A stretch of 64,000 nt of DNA from Candidatus Scalindua sp. (GTDB lineage: Bacteria > Planctomycetota > Brocadiia > Brocadiales > Scalinduaceae), in assembly GCA_031316155.1 (NCBI GenBank), contig JALDRB010000009.1, forward strand, positions 124,001-188,000, in the 5' to 3' direction. The notes beneath the pieces were generated by a model. It ran no database searches and had not been told where the DNA came from. It saw nothing but the letters and a program-made list of their open reading frames with translations. Of this stretch, positions 62,892 to 64,000 are shown piece after piece. The position numbers and the translations under genes were made by a program. The stretch's first letter is position 1, and every line of letters starts with the position of its first letter.

Positions 62892-64000
62892 TTAAAACAT
62901 TGGTTCCATTGCAAGAACGGGATGGTTAACTTTTTGTAAGTGCTCAAAAACTTCTTCTTCTGTCACCGCTATTGTTTCGTCAGCAATCTTATTTACGAAA
63001 TCTTCCAAACCCGCCTTTCCCGCAGCTTCTGCAAGCGCTTCACCGATCTCTTCTTTCAGCTGTTTTGGCATCCAGACCAGTCTGGCAAGACCTCCGTCAC
63101 CTGAAATAAATTTGCTGCTTCCCATGTAAAACTTACTGTGCCCTACAAAGCCCGGTGTCTGTATACCGCCTCCAACGGTTCCGGCAAGTGTGGAAAATTT
63201 CATCCCGCACGGAGTCATGCCTGTATAATCTCTATCCACTGTCATTATCCCGTTTGTCATCGGCAACATGGCAGAAATACATTCGAAACAGCCGCAACTT
63301 GTCATGGGATTCGTTACCATGCTGTACATGCTTACCTGCTCAAACTCTCTGTTGGAAGCCTGGTACAGAAATCTATTTGTCCCCTCCCAAAGCCCCAGCT
63401 TTTCATCTAGTAATTTGCCTTTTTCAATAGGCTGATTAGGGCCTGTTGGTGTTATTTCAAATCCCGCCTTTCCGTCCAGCCAGCTGACTGCTCCGCATAA
63501 ACCTGAACGTTCTGGCGATATGATACATACATGGCTGGGTGCAAAACTCTGACACAGAGTACAGCTGTAAAATTGGTTTACTGATGCATCTGTCATCCCG
63601 AGAGCCCTTTCGTCTCTCTCTGTGAATGCCGCTTTCACTTCATCCAGTTTCTTCTCGACTTCTTCCTTTCTCGTATACAATGTTACCTGAACTTTATCCA
63701 ATAACGCACCATATTCCTCATGGTATTTGGAGTGAATTATTTTACCTATGTGGAGCAGCCTGAATCCTTTATTAAAAGCATCCTTGCTGATCCGGTGCCG
63801 GATAATATCTCTCTGACCCATATGAAAAAACCCCTGCGCCTCACCTAGAAAGTGATGAGTTCTTCTTTCAAAGATCGGTTCAAACTCACTCTGCATCTTA
63901 CGTCCTGACACCTCAACATAGATCCCCAATGATTTACCCGGACCCGGCTCCATTTCATCCATATCCGGACCAACCACCTCCACCTTACCATCTTCAATTT
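62892..64000 (-). CDS. acsB: Acetyl-CoA synthase AcsB, C-terminal portion (cut by window edge)
   Basis: The frame stays open to the right edge, and its upstream residues (IEDGKVEVVGPDMDEM) match the interior of AcsB, so the GTG at 63983 is not a start. The A-cluster ligands are visible: cysteines in SCTLCQSFAPSHVC with another in RSGLCG, and the CGC motif in TSCGCFECI that holds the distal nickel. The enzyme joins CO, a methyl group and CoA into acetyl-CoA. About 370 residues are in the window. It is the most upstream acs gene seen here. Confidence 0.96.
   Translation of the reverse strand, partial: IEDGKVEVVGPDMDEMEPGPGKSLGIYVEVSGRKMQSEFEPIFERRTHHFLGEAQGFFHMGQRDIIRHRISKDAFNKGFRLLHIGKIIHSKYHEEYGALLDKVQVTLYTRKEEVEKKLDEVKAAFTERDERALGMTDASVNQFYSCTLCQSFAPSHVCIISPERSGLCGAVSWLDGKAGFEITPTGPNQPIEKGKLLDEKLGLWEGTNRFLYQASNREFEQVSMYSMVTNPMTSCGCFECISAMLPMTNGIMTVDRDYTGMTPCGMKFSTLAGTVGGGIQTPGFVGHSKFYMGSSKFISGDGGLARLVWMPKQLKEEIGEALAEAAGKAGLEDFVNKIADETIAVTEEEVFEHLQKVNHPVLAMEPMF

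Overview
The window most likely comes from a planctomycete of the anammox group, possibly close to 'Candidatus Scalindua'. This is inference from three things: the DNA is AT-rich, it carries a CODH/acetyl-CoA-synthase (Wood-Ljungdahl) operon, and it has a large flagellar/chemotaxis island with a c-type-heme chemoreceptor. No 16S rRNA or hydrazine-metabolism gene is present to prove it. No tRNA, rRNA, CRISPR array or intact insertion sequence was seen.

Region 1 (1-6354, minus strand): c-di-GMP and flagellar regulation. It holds three proteins with the same N-terminal module seen ahead of HD-GYP domains. One is cut by the window edge, one has a degenerate HD motif, and one is split by a frameshift. 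A response-regulator diguanylate cyclase, the flagellar sigma factor FliA and small unknown proteins lie among them.

Region 2 (6394-25474, minus strand): one long flagellar export/basal-body/motor cluster. In transcription order it reads flgB-flgC-fliE, fliF-fliG-fliH-fliI-fliJ-motE-like-motA-motB-motB paralogue-fliL-fliM-fliN, then fliO-fliP-fliQ-fliR-flhB-flhA-flhF. Sigma-54 type promoters precede flgB and fliF. Hook, filament and FliK genes must lie elsewhere.

Region 3 (25610-37661, minus strand): two sigma-54 activators, a PAS histidine kinase, a small response regulator, a HisKA protein without an ATPase domain, four envelope-associated TPR proteins (one with a secretin-type STN domain, one FlgO/CsgG-like), and the anti-sigma factor FlgM.

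Region 4 (38879-52938, plus strand): a chemotaxis operon behind a sigma-54 promoter, cheY-cheX-cheC/REC-mcp-cheA-cheW-mcp-cheD-cheR-GGDEF-cheB. The cheA reading frame is interrupted by two compensating indels. When they are repaired it encodes a CheA carrying MshEN-like repeats, a family known to bind c-di-GMP. A convergent hybrid kinase follows (52987-54921).

Region 5 (55250-64000, minus strand): the Wood-Ljungdahl methyl/carbonyl branch, acsB (cut by the window end)-clpP-acsC-corrinoid activator-cooC-acsD-acsE-thioesterase.

Overall, six sites matching the sigma-54 -24/-12 consensus, two GSFTGA-type activators, FliA and FlgM describe a hierarchical flagellar programme. The GGDEF, HD-GYP and MshEN proteins suggest heavy c-di-GMP control of motility and chemotaxis.
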